In this document: positions 1-11,159 of the stretch, piece after piece | How the letters are laid out: each line of letters starts with the position of its first letter | Numbering within the stretch: position 1 is the first letter of the stretch | DNA from: Methylobacterium symbioticum | GTDB lineage: Bacteria > Pseudomonadota > Alphaproteobacteria > Rhizobiales > Beijerinckiaceae | DNA: 63,965 nucleotides | NCBI RefSeq assembly: GCF_902141845.1 | Contig: NZ_CABFPH010000024.1 | Location: 1-63,965, forward strand | Reading direction: 5' to 3' | Position numbers and translations under genes: made by a program | The notes under the pieces: model-generated | Told to the model about the DNA's origin: nothing | Seen by the model: the letters and a program-made list of their open reading frames with translations, nothing else | Database searches by the model: none

Positions 1-249
1 CTGCTGCCCGAGGGCCGCGCCCCCGTGCGGGCCGGCGCGCCCCTCTTCGCCGAGGGCGGGGCGAGCGCCGTCGGCCGGGTCACCTCGGGCGGCTTCGGCC
101 CGAGCCTCGGGGCGCCGCTCGCCATGGGCTACCTGCCGGCGGACCTCGCCGAGCCCGGCACCCGCGTGCTGGCCGAGCTGCGCGGCCAGCACCTGCCGCT
201 GACCGTCACCCCCCTCCCCTTCCGTCCCGCCGGCTTCAAGCGCGGCTGA
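1..249 (+). CDS. gcvT: Glycine cleavage T protein (aminomethyltransferase), C-terminal fragment
   Basis: Only the last 82 codons are inside the window; the start lies upstream of base 1. GcvT transfers the methylene carbon from aminomethyl-lipoyl GcvH to tetrahydrofolate, releasing ammonia. The visible part fits the C-terminal beta-barrel of the family: a G-x-V-T-S-G-G-F-G-P-S-L motif (residues 26-37 of the fragment), then an A-M-G-Y-L turn and a final strand pair ending in PFRPAGFKRG. The gcvH start follows the stop by 39 bp and gcvP lies 10 bp beyond gcvH, so the three form one gcvTHP operon. Identification rests on this motif and the operon context. Confidence 0.88.
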   Translation: MLPEGRAPVRAGAPLFAEGGASAVGRVTSGGFGPSLGAPLAMGYLPADLAEPGTRVLAELRGQHLPLTVTPLPFRPAGFKRG

Positions 250-288
250 TCCCCCCTGCCTTCAACTCTGCCTTCAAGGAACGACCCC

Positions 289-651
289 ATGCTGAGATTC
301 ACGCAAGAGCACGAGTGGCTGAAGCTCGAGGGCGACGTGGCGACCGTGGGCATCACGGCGCACGCGGCCGAGCAGCTCGGCGACCTCGTCTTCGTCGAGC
401 TGCCGAAGGTCGGCACGGCGCTCACCCAGGGCGCCGCGGCGGCCGTGGTCGAGTCGGTCAAGGCGGCCTCCGACGTCTACGCGCCCCTCGACGGCGAGGT
501 CACCGAGGTCAACGACGCGGTGGTGGACGCCCCCGAGACGGTGGGCGCCGACCCGCAGGGCGCCGGCTGGCTCTACCGCATGCGGCTCAAGGACCCGGCC
601 GACATGGAGGCCCTGATGGACGAGGCGGCCTACGCCGCACTCCCGAAGTGA
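289..651 (+). CDS. gcvH: Glycine cleavage system H protein
   Basis: Lipoyl carrier protein that shuttles the aminomethyl group between GcvP, GcvT and the lipoamide dehydrogenase. At 120 aa it has the normal family length. The start Phe-Thr-Gln-Glu-His-Glu-Trp is the classic GcvH N-terminus, and the lipoylated lysine is K58 in the context [13 protein letters not shown]. An AAGGAAC ribosome-binding site lies 7 bp before the ATG. It is the middle gene of gcvT-gcvH-gcvP. In methylotrophs the complex links glycine to the folate C1 pool and the serine cycle; that role is inferred here from context. Confidence 0.97.
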   Translation: MLRFTQEHEWLKLEGDVATVGITAHAAEQLGDLVFVELPKVGTALTQGAAAAVVESVKAASDVYAPLDGEVTEVNDAVVDAPETVGADPQGAGWLYRMRLKDPADMEALMDEAAYAALPK

Positions 652-661
652 GGAGGGTCCG

Positions 662-3502
<2,841 letters not shown>

Positions 3503-3562
3503 GGCCGCCTCACGGCGGAACCCGGTACGCCCCGGTTCCGCCAGCGCCGGTTCCGCCAGCGA

Positions 3563-3655
3563 GAGCCGCTCCCGATCGCGTTGCAATCGGGAGCGGCTCC
3601 AAACTCTTGTTTTGACGCGCTCTCTTGCGCCGAACCGGTGTCCATTTCGGCTTAA
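3563..3655 (-). repeat. Dispersed palindromic repeat, family A copy 1 (possible terminator)
   Basis: A perfect 14-bp inverted repeat (arms 3563-3576 and 3586-3599, 9-nt loop) is followed by a GCGCTCTCTTGCGCCGAACC-type tail and a GCCGAA/TTCGGC hairpin. Read on the minus strand, the unit matches copies at 5611-5685 and 55392-55478. It lies between the convergent gcvP and OsmC-like genes, so the long stem could also stop transcription from both sides. It resembles intergenic palindromic elements common in Rhizobiales; the family name is not known to me. Confidence 0.75.
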
Positions 3656-3666
3656 GAGCGCTCTCG

Positions 3667-4176
3667 TCAGCCCTTCGTGGCGGCGACCGTCAGCTCGGGC
3701 CGGTGGTTCAGGGTCTGGAACACCACGCAGTAGCGCTCGGTCAGCTTGAGGAGCTGGTCGAGCTTCTCCTGCGGCGCGTCGGTGTCGAGGGCGAAGGACA
3801 GGCGGATGGCGCGGAAGCCCACCGGCGCCTCCTTGTCGACGCCGAGCGTGCCGCGGAAGTCGAGATCGCCCTCGGCGCTCACCGTGCCGGCGCGGAGGGG
3901 GATCTCGAGCGCCGTCGCGACCGCCTTCAGCGTCACGCCCGCGCAGGCGACCAGGGCCTCGAGCAACATGTCGCCCGAGCAGAGCTCGGCACCCGAGCCG
4001 CCGGTGGCGGGGTGCAGGCCGGCCACCGCGAGCGCCCGGCCCGTCTCGACCTTGCAGGCAATGGCGGTGTCGTCGAGCGAGCCCTTGGCCGTCAGGGTGA
4101 TGACGGCCGCATCGGGGCTCTGCCGATACTGGTCCTTGAGCGGGGCCTGAAGCGCGCGCAGGGCGGTGGCGTCCAT
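3667..4176 (-). CDS. OsmC family protein (peroxiredoxin-like)
   Basis: OsmC/Ohr-fold proteins are small dimeric thiol peroxidases that reduce organic hydroperoxides with a pair of cysteines. Here one cysteine is in ELCSGDMLLEALVACAG, where the family has an active-site Cys before the central helix, and the second in ERYCVVFQTL. The ATG at 4176 (MDATALRAL) is preferred over the longer frame from 4218 because GAGGAAG lies 8 bp upstream of it. The product is 169 aa, slightly longer than Ohr (about 140 aa), so the generic OsmC-family label is safer than Ohr. The gene is convergent with gcvP and appears monocistronic. Confidence 0.85.
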   Translation of the reverse strand: MDATALRALQAPLKDQYRQSPDAAVITLTAKGSLDDTAIACKVETGRALAVAGLHPATGGSGAELCSGDMLLEALVACAGVTLKAVATALEIPLRAGTVSAEGDLDFRGTLGVDKEAPVGFRAIRLSFALDTDAPQEKLDQLLKLTERYCVVFQTLNHRPELTVAATKG

Positions 4177-4253
4177 CGTGGGGCTTCCTCTGTTCTTGTG
4201 GGATCCGGTTAGCGGCAAGCGCAGGGGACCTCAACCGGGCGAGCCCTCAGGGC

Positions 4254-4310
4254 GCACCGCTGACGGGGATACCGGTCCGGTGCAAGAGCGCGCGTCAGGA
4301 CAAGGATTTC
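4254..4310 (+). repeat. Dispersed palindromic repeat, family A (degenerate copy)
   Basis: GCACCG...CGGTGC hairpin arms around GGGGATACCGGTC, then AAGAGCGCGCGTCAGGACAAGGATTT. This is a decayed version of the first half of the family A element seen at 55392-55478. The second palindrome is lost. It lies between the OsmC-like gene and the 3' end of the diguanylate cyclase. Confidence 0.55.
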
Positions 4311-4327
4311 GCGCGGTGGCCCGGAGA

Positions 4328-5428
4328 TCAGGCGGCCCGGTCGCGGCCCGCGGCCTTGGCGGCGTAGAGGGCGGCATCCGCCCGGGCCAGAGCGCCGGCG
4401 AGGTCGGCGCCCTCCGCCATGGCGACGCCCAGGCTGACCGTCCAGGCCGGCGTCTCGGCCGCCCGCCGCGCCGCGAGCCGGATCTCGCCCGCGAGCCGGT
4501 GGGCGGCGGGCCGGGTCGTACCGTGCAGCACCACCGCGAACTCGTCGCCGCCGAGGCGCGCGACCGTGTCGGCCGGTCCGGGCAGCAGCGCGCCGATGCG
4601 CGCGACGAGGGCGACCAGCACCGCGTCGCCCGCCGCATGGCCGTGGCGGTCGTTGATGGCCTTGAAGTGATCGACGTCGATCAGGATCACCGCCGCGTCC
4701 GGCGCGGGCAGGCGCGCCCGCGCCGCGAGACCAGCCCGGTTCCAGGCGCCGGTCAGCGCGTCGCGCAGGGCGGCATCGCGGAGCGCGCCCTGCGCCCGCT
4801 CGCCCGGCATGGCGAGCAGCCCGAGGCTCATGATGCCGAGCAGGACCTGATCCGACAGCATCGGCAGGAGCGCGGCCATGTTCGGCTCCGACCAGCCCGA
4901 GACCTCCGCCACGATGGCCAGGGCGTAGGAGGGCTGGTAGCCGAGGATCGCGAACCCGGCGATGCGGCGCCCGCGCGACGGTTGCGCCTGCGGCTCGAAG
5001 GCGAGGGTCGCGCCCGCCAGGGCGGAGCTGGAGGCGAGCAGGGCGGTGCCGCCGATCCGGCTCACCGTTCCCGCGAGCGCCGGCTCCGGCACCAGCCAGG
5101 CGGGCAGCCCGAAGCCGAGGCCGGTCGCAAGGATCGGCATGAGCATCCAGGCCCGGAAGGCGGGCCGGCCGTCGAAGGCGCGCACGCCCGAGATGATCAG
5201 GATGTTGGTGCCCGCGAGCAGCGCATAGAGGAGCGCGACCGCGGCCGCGTGCTCGACGCGCGAGAAGCCGACCATCAGCCCGGCATAGAGGAGCGAGCTT
5301 CCGGCCCAGTGCAGCCAGAACAGCTCGGCGCGCCGCGCCTGCCAGAAGGCCAGGAACACCATGGCGAAGGCCGTGCTGGCGAGCAGGCTACAGAGGCGCA
5401 GCGTCTGCAGGTCGGGGAGGACGTCCAT
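4328..5428 (-). CDS. Membrane-anchored diguanylate cyclase (GGDEF)
   Basis: Makes cyclic di-GMP from two GTP. The N-terminal half (about residues 10-200) is a run of hydrophobic segments, consistent with an integral membrane sensor region of roughly six helices. The GGDEF domain follows, with the signature LGGDEFAVVL at residues 293-297. The inhibitory I-site position five residues before the signature reads GPAD rather than RxxD, so product feedback inhibition may be weak. No EAL domain is present. I chose the ATG at 5428; a TTG start at 5479 would add 17 residues. The 366-aa protein is preceded by a family A repeat, and no operon partner is evident. Confidence 0.9.
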   Translation of the reverse strand: MDVLPDLQTLRLCSLLASTAFAMVFLAFWQARRAELFWLHWAGSSLLYAGLMVGFSRVEHAAAVALLYALLAGTNILIISGVRAFDGRPAFRAWMLMPILATGLGFGLPAWLVPEPALAGTVSRIGGTALLASSSALAGATLAFEPQAQPSRGRRIAGFAILGYQPSYALAIVAEVSGWSEPNMAALLPMLSDQVLLGIMSLGLLAMPGERAQGALRDAALRDALTGAWNRAGLAARARLPAPDAAVILIDVDHFKAINDRHGHAAGDAVLVALVARIGALLPGPADTVARLGGDEFAVVLHGTTRPAAHRLAGEIRLAARRAAETPAWTVSLGVAMAEGADLAGALARADAALYAAKAAGRDRAA

Positions 5429-5610
5429 GAACTCGATCCGGCGCTGGCTCGGCGAATCCTGTGGCGCAGATCCGCTCAAGGATCGGTTAAGCTTGACCCG
5501 AATCGGCCCGCAACCTTCGCATCGTCCCTTCGACTGCGACCGGTGATCGCGCGGAAGCGGACTGGACCGGCAGCGCCGGATGCTCGTGCCCCCTCGAGCC
5601 GAGGGGGAGC

Positions 5611-5685
5611 CGGTTCGGCGACGGCGAGCGCGTCAAGACAGAGACTTGGAGCCGGTCCCGATTGCAAGGCGATCGGAAACCGCTC
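5611..5685 (+). repeat. Dispersed palindromic repeat, family A copy 2
   Basis: The unit CGGTTCGGCGACGGCGAGCG, then CGTCAAGACAGAGACTTGGA and GCCGGTCCCGATTGCAAGGC, ends in GATCGG. It is the same order of motifs as at 55392-55478 and, inverted, 3563-3655. It is preceded by a small CCCCTCG/CGAGGGG hairpin. The element occupies much of the 308-bp gene-free gap between the diguanylate cyclase start (5428) and the small gene at 5737; nothing else recognisable lies there. Confidence 0.75.
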
Positions 5686-5736
5686 TAGGGAGACAGGGGC
5701 GGCCCCGCGAGGCCCCGCGCGAACCCTCGGACAGCC

Positions 5737-6015
5737 GTGCTGCGCTCCGGCCTCTTTCTTCTCGGCCTCCTGTCGGCGGTGCCGGTCCAGGCCGCGGATC
5801 TCCGCGAGCCGGCGCTGCCGGCCACGGGCCGGTTCCTGGCGACCTGCGAGAATCTCGGACGGTTCTGTCAGGCGGAAGGCTGCGGCCGGGACCAGATCGA
5901 TGCGGGCCTCGCCTGCCGCTCCGCCTGCCCGGGCTCGGTCCTGATGACCGTGCAGCCGGCCGCCTGCCCGCTGCCGCGCGCGCCCGTGCGGGTCGTGCTG
6001 CGCCGAGGCGGCTGA
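5737..6015 (+). CDS. Small secreted cysteine-rich protein, function unknown
   Basis: A 92-residue product from a GTG start. It begins with a compact signal peptide (residues 1-19, LFLLGLLSAVPVQAA with likely AxA-type cleavage). The mature part has six cysteines (about C37, C44, C49, C60, C64, C77), which would suit three disulfides in the periplasm. I do not recognise a family. The ribosome-binding site is weak, so the start is uncertain. Codon usage is strongly GC3, like true genes around it, and the reverse strand offers only low-complexity frames. Confidence 0.5.
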   Translation: MLRSGLFLLGLLSAVPVQAADLREPALPATGRFLATCENLGRFCQAEGCGRDQIDAGLACRSACPGSVLMTVQPAACPLPRAPVRVVLRRGG

Positions 6016-6212
6016 CGCGCCCCGCGCGGGCTCAGGATGTCCTGCATCGCCAAGACAGATTCGGGACGCCTGCCGCCCCGTATCGGGACAGGCCCGGGCG
6101 GCAAGCATTCCCGCACGGGGCCGGAAACCAAGTAATCCCGCGCGCATTATCGTCTGCCGACCCACGAGACGTGCCGAGGGGCACGCGACATCTCCGCTCC
6201 CGGCGGACCGCG

Positions 6213-6377
6213 ATGCACATGTTGAAGACCGACCTGCAACCGCCCCGCTCGGGGCCGAACCGCAATCCGATCCTGTACGGCGTGGCGGCCGGGCTCGCGA
6301 AGCTGTTCCCGCCCGTGGAGCCGCCGCATGCGCCGCGGGACGACCGGCGGGAGGCGCCCCGCTCCGGACGCGACTGA
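6213..6377 (+). CDS. Short hypothetical protein (54 aa)
   Basis: Begins MHMLKTDLQP and includes a short hydrophobic stretch PILYGVAAGLAKLFPPVEP, followed by a charged Arg/Asp-rich tail. This resembles small lineage-specific proteins, with one amphipathic or membrane-touching segment. No Shine-Dalgarno is obvious (CGGACCGCG before the ATG). The gene stands alone between the secreted small protein and glnD. Support is the coherent composition only. Confidence 0.4.
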   Translation: MHMLKTDLQPPRSGPNRNPILYGVAAGLAKLFPPVEPPHAPRDDRREAPRSGRD

Positions 6378-6643
6378 GCCGGCCGGTCCCGAGGCCGCAC
6401 GCCCTCCGGCCCGGGCGAGGGCCGACACCTTCTCGGAACCGGCCCGATACGGACGCGCGGCTGGCACGAGCCGTCCCCGTGCCTTATGTCGCGTCCCCTT
6501 CGGCGACGCTGGCAGCCCGGTGCGATCGTGCTAGAGCTTGGCTCCGGCCCGGCCGGGCCGCGGCGTCGCCCCTGAGGTTTCGTTCCGACATGCGTGCCGC
6601 GTGACCCGCTCCCCGCCGGAGCGGCCCGGCCGCCGACGCCGGA

Positions 6644-9457
6644 ATGCTTGAACGGGTATCCATGTTCGACGCCGCCGCCGCCCTCGCCAAGGTTCTGGAC
6701 GATCTCGACCGGGAGGTGCGCGAGCCGACCGCCTTGCGGGCCATCCTGGTGCCCGAGCTGAAGGCGGTGATCGAGCGCGGCCATCAGGCCGCCGAGGCGC
6801 AGCTCCTCAGGGACCGCGACGGCTTCGCCTGCGCCCAGGCGATCTCGGCGCTCACCGACGCGGTGGTGCGGGCGATCTACGACGCGGTGGTCTGGCGCCT
6901 CTACCCGAACGACAATCCGACCACGGGCGAGCAGTTCACGGTGGTCGCCACCGGCGGCTACGGCCGGGGCACCATGGCACCGGGCTCGGACATCGATCTC
7001 CTGTTCCTGCTGCCCTACAAGCAGACCGCGTGGTCGGAGAGCGTCGTCGAGGCGATGCTCTACGTGCTCTGGGACCTCAAGGTGAAGGTCGGCCACGCCA
7101 CGCGCTCGGTGGAGGAGTGCCTGCGCGAGTCGCGGAGCGACATCACCATCCGCACGGCGATCCTCGAGGCCCGCTACCTGTTCGGCTCGCGGCAGCTCTT
7201 CGAGGAGCTCGTCACCCGCTTCGACAGCGAGCTGGTCCTGGGCACCGCCCACGAATTCGTGGAGGCGAAGCTGCGCGAGCGCGACGCGCGGGTCGCGAAG
7301 GCCGGCTCCTCGCGCTACCTCGTCGAGCCGAACGTGAAGGACGGCAAGGGAGGGCTCCGCGACCTCAACACCCTGTTCTGGATCGCCAAATACACCTACC
7401 GCGTGCGCGATCAGGCGGAGCTCGTCCATGCCGGCCTGTTCACGCCCGACGAGTACAAGCTGTTCGAGCGCTGCGAGGAGTTCCTGTGGCGGGGGCGCTG
7501 CCACATGCACTTCGTCACCAAACGCGCCGAGGAGCGGCTCTCCTTCGGGCTGCAGCCGCGCATCGCCGAGCGCCTGGGCTACGGTCCCCGCGGCGGCCTC
7601 TCCGGCGTCGAGCGCTTCATGAAGGCCTATTTCCGGGTCGCCAAGGATGTCGGCGACCTCACCGCCATCGTCTGCGCCGAGCTGGAGGCGCGCCATGCCA
7701 AGCGCACGCCGGTGCTCGACCGCTGGATCGGCCGCTTCCGCGACCGCTTCCGCGCCACCGCCATTGAGGCGGAGGATTTCTGGATCGACCACGGCCGGGT
7801 GAACCTGCGCGCCGAGGACGCCTTCGAGCGCGATCCCGTCAACCTGATCCGGCTGTTCTGGCTCGCCGACCGGCACAACCTCCCGATCCACCCCGACGCC
7901 AAGCGCGTCGCCAGCCGGTCGCTCCGCCTGATCGGGCAGACGCTCCGCTCGGACGAGGAGGCGAACCGCCTCTTCCTCGACATCCTGACCTCGCGGAACT
8001 CGCCGGAATCGGTGCTGCGCCAGATGAACGAGGCCGGCGTGCTCGGCCGCTTCATCCCGGATTTCGGGCGCATCGTGGCGATGATGCAGTTCAACATGTA
8101 CCACCACTTCACGGTGGACGAGCACCTGCTGCGCTCGATCGGGGCGCTCGCCGCGATCGAATCCGGCCGCGTCGAGGAGACCTATCCCCTGGTCTCCCGG
8201 CTGATCCACTCGATCGCCAACCGCCGGGCGCTCTACGTCACCATCCTCCTCCACGACATCGCCAAAGGCCGGCCGGAGGACCACTCGATCGCCGGCGCGG
8301 CCATCGCCGAGAAGCTCTGCCCGCGCTTCGGCCTGACCCAGGCCGAGACCGAGACGGTGGCCTGGCTGGTGGAGCACCACCTGCTGATGTCGATGACGGC
8401 CCAGAGCCGCGACCTCTCGGACCCGAAGACCATCGAGCGCTTCGCCGCGGTGGTGCAGAGCCTGGAGCGCCTGAGGCTGCTCACCATCCTGACGGTGGCC
8501 GACATCACCGCGGTCGGGCCCGGCGTCTGGACGGCCTGGAAGGCCACGCTGATCCGCACCCTCTACGACGAGACCGAGGTGCGCCTCTCCGGCGGCCATT
8601 CCGAGATCGCCCGCACCGACCGCGTCCGCCTGATCCAGATCGCCCTGCGCGAGAAGCTGCCGGACTGGTCGGCGGAGGCGTTCGACGCCTACGCCGCCCG
8701 CCACAACCAGGCCTACTGGCTGAAGGTGGAGGGCGTGCGCCAGTTCAAGGACGCGAACTTCATCCGCGGCGTCGAGGAGTCCGGGCGGACCAGCGCCACC
8801 GATGTCGAGACGGATCCGGTGCGCGGCGTCACCGAGATCACGGTTTACTCGCCCGACCATCCGCGGCTGCTCGCCATCATCACCGGCGCCTGCGCGGCGG
8901 CGGGCGGCAACATCGTCGATGCGCAGATCTTCACCACCTCGGACGGCTTCGCCCTCGATTCGATCTACCTCTCGCGCGCCTTCGACCGGGACGAGGACGA
9001 GCTGCGCCGGGGCAAGCGCATCACCGCGGCGATCGAGCGGGCGCTGAAGGGCGAGATCCGCATCGCCGACCTCGTCGCCGACAAGCACCCGCCGGTGGCG
9101 AGCGCCCGGGCCAAGACCTTCCTGGTGCCGCCCGACATGGCGATCGACAACGCCCTGTCGAGCCGCGAGACGGTGATCGAGGTCACCGGCCTCGACCGGC
9201 CGGGCCTGCTCTACGAGCTGACCACCGCCTTCAGCCGGCTCTCGCTCAACATCACCTCGGCCCATATCGCCACCTTCGGCGAGCGGGCGGTGGACGTGTT
9301 CTACGTGACCGACCTGATCGGCACCCGCGTCACCCAGCCCGACCGCCTCGCCGCGATCCGGGCCGCCGTGATGGAGATCTTCGCCGGCGACGTGGCCGCC
9401 CTGAAGGCGGAAGGCCTGGAGGCGCTCGTCGCGGCCCCTCCCCCGCGGGAGGCCTGA
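6644..9457 (+). CDS. glnD: Bifunctional uridylyltransferase/uridylyl-removing enzyme GlnD
   Basis: Primary nitrogen sensor: it uridylylates PII proteins when glutamine is low and removes UMP when glutamine is high. Domains in order: nucleotidyltransferase with GGYGRG near residue 104 and GSDIDLL near 113; the PII-uridylyltransferase helical linker; HD hydrolase domain with H537-D538 in LLHDIAKG; two C-terminal ACT domains starting near residues 727 and 843 that bind glutamine. The 937-aa length is typical of Rhizobiales. ATG at 6644 is used, but a second ATG at 6662 (MFDAAAAL) is possible; neither has a strong ribosome-binding site. Its partner in nitrogen control, glnE, is at 58.5 kb. Confidence 0.97.
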   Translation: MLERVSMFDAAAALAKVLDDLDREVREPTALRAILVPELKAVIERGHQAAEAQLLRDRDGFACAQAISALTDAVVRAIYDAVVWRLYPNDNPTTGEQFTVVATGGYGRGTMAPGSDIDLLFLLPYKQTAWSESVVEAMLYVLWDLKVKVGHATRSVEECLRESRSDITIRTAILEARYLFGSRQLFEELVTRFDSELVLGTAHEFVEAKLRERDARVAKAGSSRYLVEPNVKDGKGGLRDLNTLFWIAKYTYRVRDQAELVHAGLFTPDEYKLFERCEEFLWRGRCHMHFVTKRAEERLSFGLQPRIAERLGYGPRGGLSGVERFMKAYFRVAKDVGDLTAIVCAELEARHAKRTPVLDRWIGRFRDRFRATAIEAEDFWIDHGRVNLRAEDAFERDPVNLIRLFWLADRHNLPIHPDAKRVASRSLRLIGQTLRSDEEANRLFLDILTSRNSPESVLRQMNEAGVLGRFIPDFGRIVAMMQFNMYHHFTVDEHLLRSIGALAAIESGRVEETYPLVSRLIHSIANRRALYVTILLHDIAKGRPEDHSIAGAAIAEKLCPRFGLTQAETETVAWLVEHHLLMSMTAQSRDLSDPKTIERFAAVVQSLERLRLLTILTVADITAVGPGVWTAWKATLIRTLYDETEVRLSGGHSEIARTDRVRLIQIALREKLPDWSAEAFDAYAARHNQAYWLKVEGVRQFKDANFIRGVEESGRTSATDVETDPVRGVTEITVYSPDHPRLLAIITGACAAAGGNIVDAQIFTTSDGFALDSIYLSRAFDRDEDELRRGKRITAAIERALKGEIRIADLVADKHPPVASARAKTFLVPPDMAIDNALSSRETVIEVTGLDRPGLLYELTTAFSRLSLNITSAHIATFGERAVDVFYVTDLIGTRVTQPDRLAAIRAAVMEIFAGDVAALKAEGLEALVAAPPPREA

Positions 9458-9569
9458 TCCGGGTTTCCAAAGGGATCATCCCTCTAGGTGGGGTATCGGG
9501 GCGAAGCCCTGATGGATCCCGGGCTCCGCCCGGACCCGCGCGCGGGATGATCCCTCTCGACACCCGGGC
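9457..9569 (+). repeat. Dispersed intergenic repeat, family B copy 1
   Basis: Starts on the glnD stop codon with ATCCGGGTTTCCAAAGGGAT, continues with CATCCCT and several short hairpins (CCCGGGCTCCGCCCGG among them), and ends with GATGATCCCTCTCGACACCC. The left half matches the element at 24213-24331 almost base for base (TTCCAAAGGGATCATCCCT). It contains no reading frame and fills the space before the radical SAM gene. Confidence 0.75.
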
Positions 9570-9602
9570 TTTTCGTGCCGGGTGGCCTACATCAGGAGGC
9601 GC

Positions 9603-10670
9603 ATGGCGCTGACCCGTGATCTCCTCGACATCCAACGGATCTACCACGAGCCGGCCGTCGGGGACTTTCCCCACGGCCGAACGATCCTGGCGCGCTTTCC
9701 GGACGCCGAGCGCATCGCGGTCCCGTCGCACTGGAACATCCCGGAGCTGCACGGCAATGCCGGCTCGGTCGAGGACTGGGTGCGGATCAAGCGCTCCACC
9801 CTGGTGCTCGGGGTGAAGAAGGGGCTGACCCTGCGCCCGAACGGGCGCAGCGCCCATTTCATCGCGCCCTCCACCTCGAACGGCTGCGCCATGGCCTGCG
9901 CCTATTGCTACGTGCCGCGGCGCAAGGGCTTCGCGAACCCGATCAGCCTGTTCGTGAACACCGAGGCCGCCGGCGCGGCCATCGCCCGCCACGCGCGGAA
10001 GCAGGGGCCGCTGCCCGAGCCCGACCTGATCGATCCGGAGCATTGGGTCTACGATATCGGCGAGAACGGCGACCTCTCGGTCGATGCGGCCCTGACGGAT
10101 GGGGTGCGCGACCTCGTCGCCCTGTTCCGGGACCTGCCGAACGCCAAGGCCTCCTTCGCCACCAAGGCGGTGAACCGCGATCTCCTCGGCTACGACCCGC
10201 GGGGCAAGACCCGCATCCGCTTCTCGCTGATGCCGGAGCGGATCGCCCGCGTGGTCGACGTGCGCACCGCGCCGATCCCCGAGCGCATCGCCGCGATCGA
10301 CGACTTCGTGGAGGCCGGCTACGAGGTCCACGCCAATTTCTCGCCCGTCATCCTCTACGAGGGCTGGGAGGCGGACTGGCGTGACCTGTTCCGGCAGATC
10401 GAGGCCGGGATCTCGGCCCGGGCCAAGGCCCAGCTCCGGTGCGAGGTGATCATGCTGACCCACAATGCGGGTCTGCACGCGGTCAATCTCGGCTGGCACC
10501 CCAAGGCGGAGGGCCTCCTCTGGCGGCCCGACATCCAGGAAGCGAAGGTCTCGGAGGGCGGCGGCGTCAACGTGCGCTACCGCGCCGGCTGGAAGGGCCG
10601 CTGGCTCGCCCGATTCAAGGCCCTGCTCGCCGAGACGCTGCCGGACTGCACGGTGCGCTACGCATTCTGA
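9603..10670 (+). CDS. Spore photoproduct lyase-like radical SAM protein
   Basis: Radical SAM proteins of the spore-photoproduct-lyase family use a 4Fe-4S cluster and S-adenosylmethionine to start radical chemistry. The cluster motif is C95-x3-C99-x2-C102 (CAMACAYC), followed by YVPRRKGF, the family pattern. The start at 9603 (MALTRDLL) is decided by an AGGAGG 4-6 bp upstream; the longer GTG frame from 9582 would place that site inside the gene. The length is 355 aa. The organism group does not sporulate, so repair of spore photoproduct itself is doubtful and the real substrate is unknown. A nucleoside deaminase gene follows after 26 bp, probably in the same transcript. Confidence 0.85.
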   Translation: MALTRDLLDIQRIYHEPAVGDFPHGRTILARFPDAERIAVPSHWNIPELHGNAGSVEDWVRIKRSTLVLGVKKGLTLRPNGRSAHFIAPSTSNGCAMACAYCYVPRRKGFANPISLFVNTEAAGAAIARHARKQGPLPEPDLIDPEHWVYDIGENGDLSVDAALTDGVRDLVALFRDLPNAKASFATKAVNRDLLGYDPRGKTRIRFSLMPERIARVVDVRTAPIPERIAAIDDFVEAGYEVHANFSPVILYEGWEADWRDLFRQIEAGISARAKAQLRCEVIMLTHNAGLHAVNLGWHPKAEGLLWRPDIQEAKVSEGGGVNVRYRAGWKGRWLARFKALLAETLPDCTVRYAF

Positions 10671-10696
10671 TCGAGGATGTCGGGAGGAGAGACGCG

Positions 10697-11152
10697 ATGA
10701 CGACCCACGAGGCCCATCTCGCCGAAGCCGTGGCCATCGCCCGGCGCAATGTCGAGGACGGCGGCTCGCCCTACGGCGCGGTGATCGTGAAGGACGGCGC
10801 CGTCGTCGCGCGGGCGGCCAACACCGTCCATCTGACCGACGACCCGAGCGACCATGCCGAGATGGTGGCGCTGCGCGCGGCGAGCCGCACGCTCGGCCGC
10901 GACTTCTCGGGGGCCGTGATGTACGCGAGCGGCCAGCCCTGCCCGATGTGCCACGCGGCCATGCGGCTGGCGGGCTTTCGCGAGGGCTATTTCGCCTACG
11001 CGGCGGAGGAGGCCGAGACCCACGGCGTCGGCTCGGCCGCGATCTACGGCGAGCTGTGCCGGCCGCTCGCCGAGCAGCCGATGCGGCTCAGGCAGATGCG
11101 GCCGGAGGGCGCCTCGCCCTACCCGGCCTGGGCGGCGCGGACGAAGGCCTGA
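10697..11152 (+). CDS. Nucleoside deaminase (cytidine/guanine deaminase superfamily)
   Basis: Zinc-dependent hydrolytic deaminase of 151 aa. The catalytic signature is complete: H53-A-E55 and PC82-x2-C85 (PCPMC), which bind zinc and carry the proton-shuttling glutamate. The overall form (single domain, SPYGAVIVKDG near the N-terminus) fits the guanine deaminase/tRNA adenosine deaminase-like branch, but the substrate cannot be decided from sequence. GGGAGGAG lies 7 bp before the ATG. It follows the radical SAM gene by 26 bp and is convergent with the NDUFS4-like gene. Confidence 0.88.
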   Translation: MTTHEAHLAEAVAIARRNVEDGGSPYGAVIVKDGAVVARAANTVHLTDDPSDHAEMVALRAASRTLGRDFSGAVMYASGQPCPMCHAAMRLAGFREGYFAYAAEEAETHGVGSAAIYGELCRPLAEQPMRLRQMRPEGASPYPAWAARTKA

Positions 11153-11159
11153 CTGCGGC

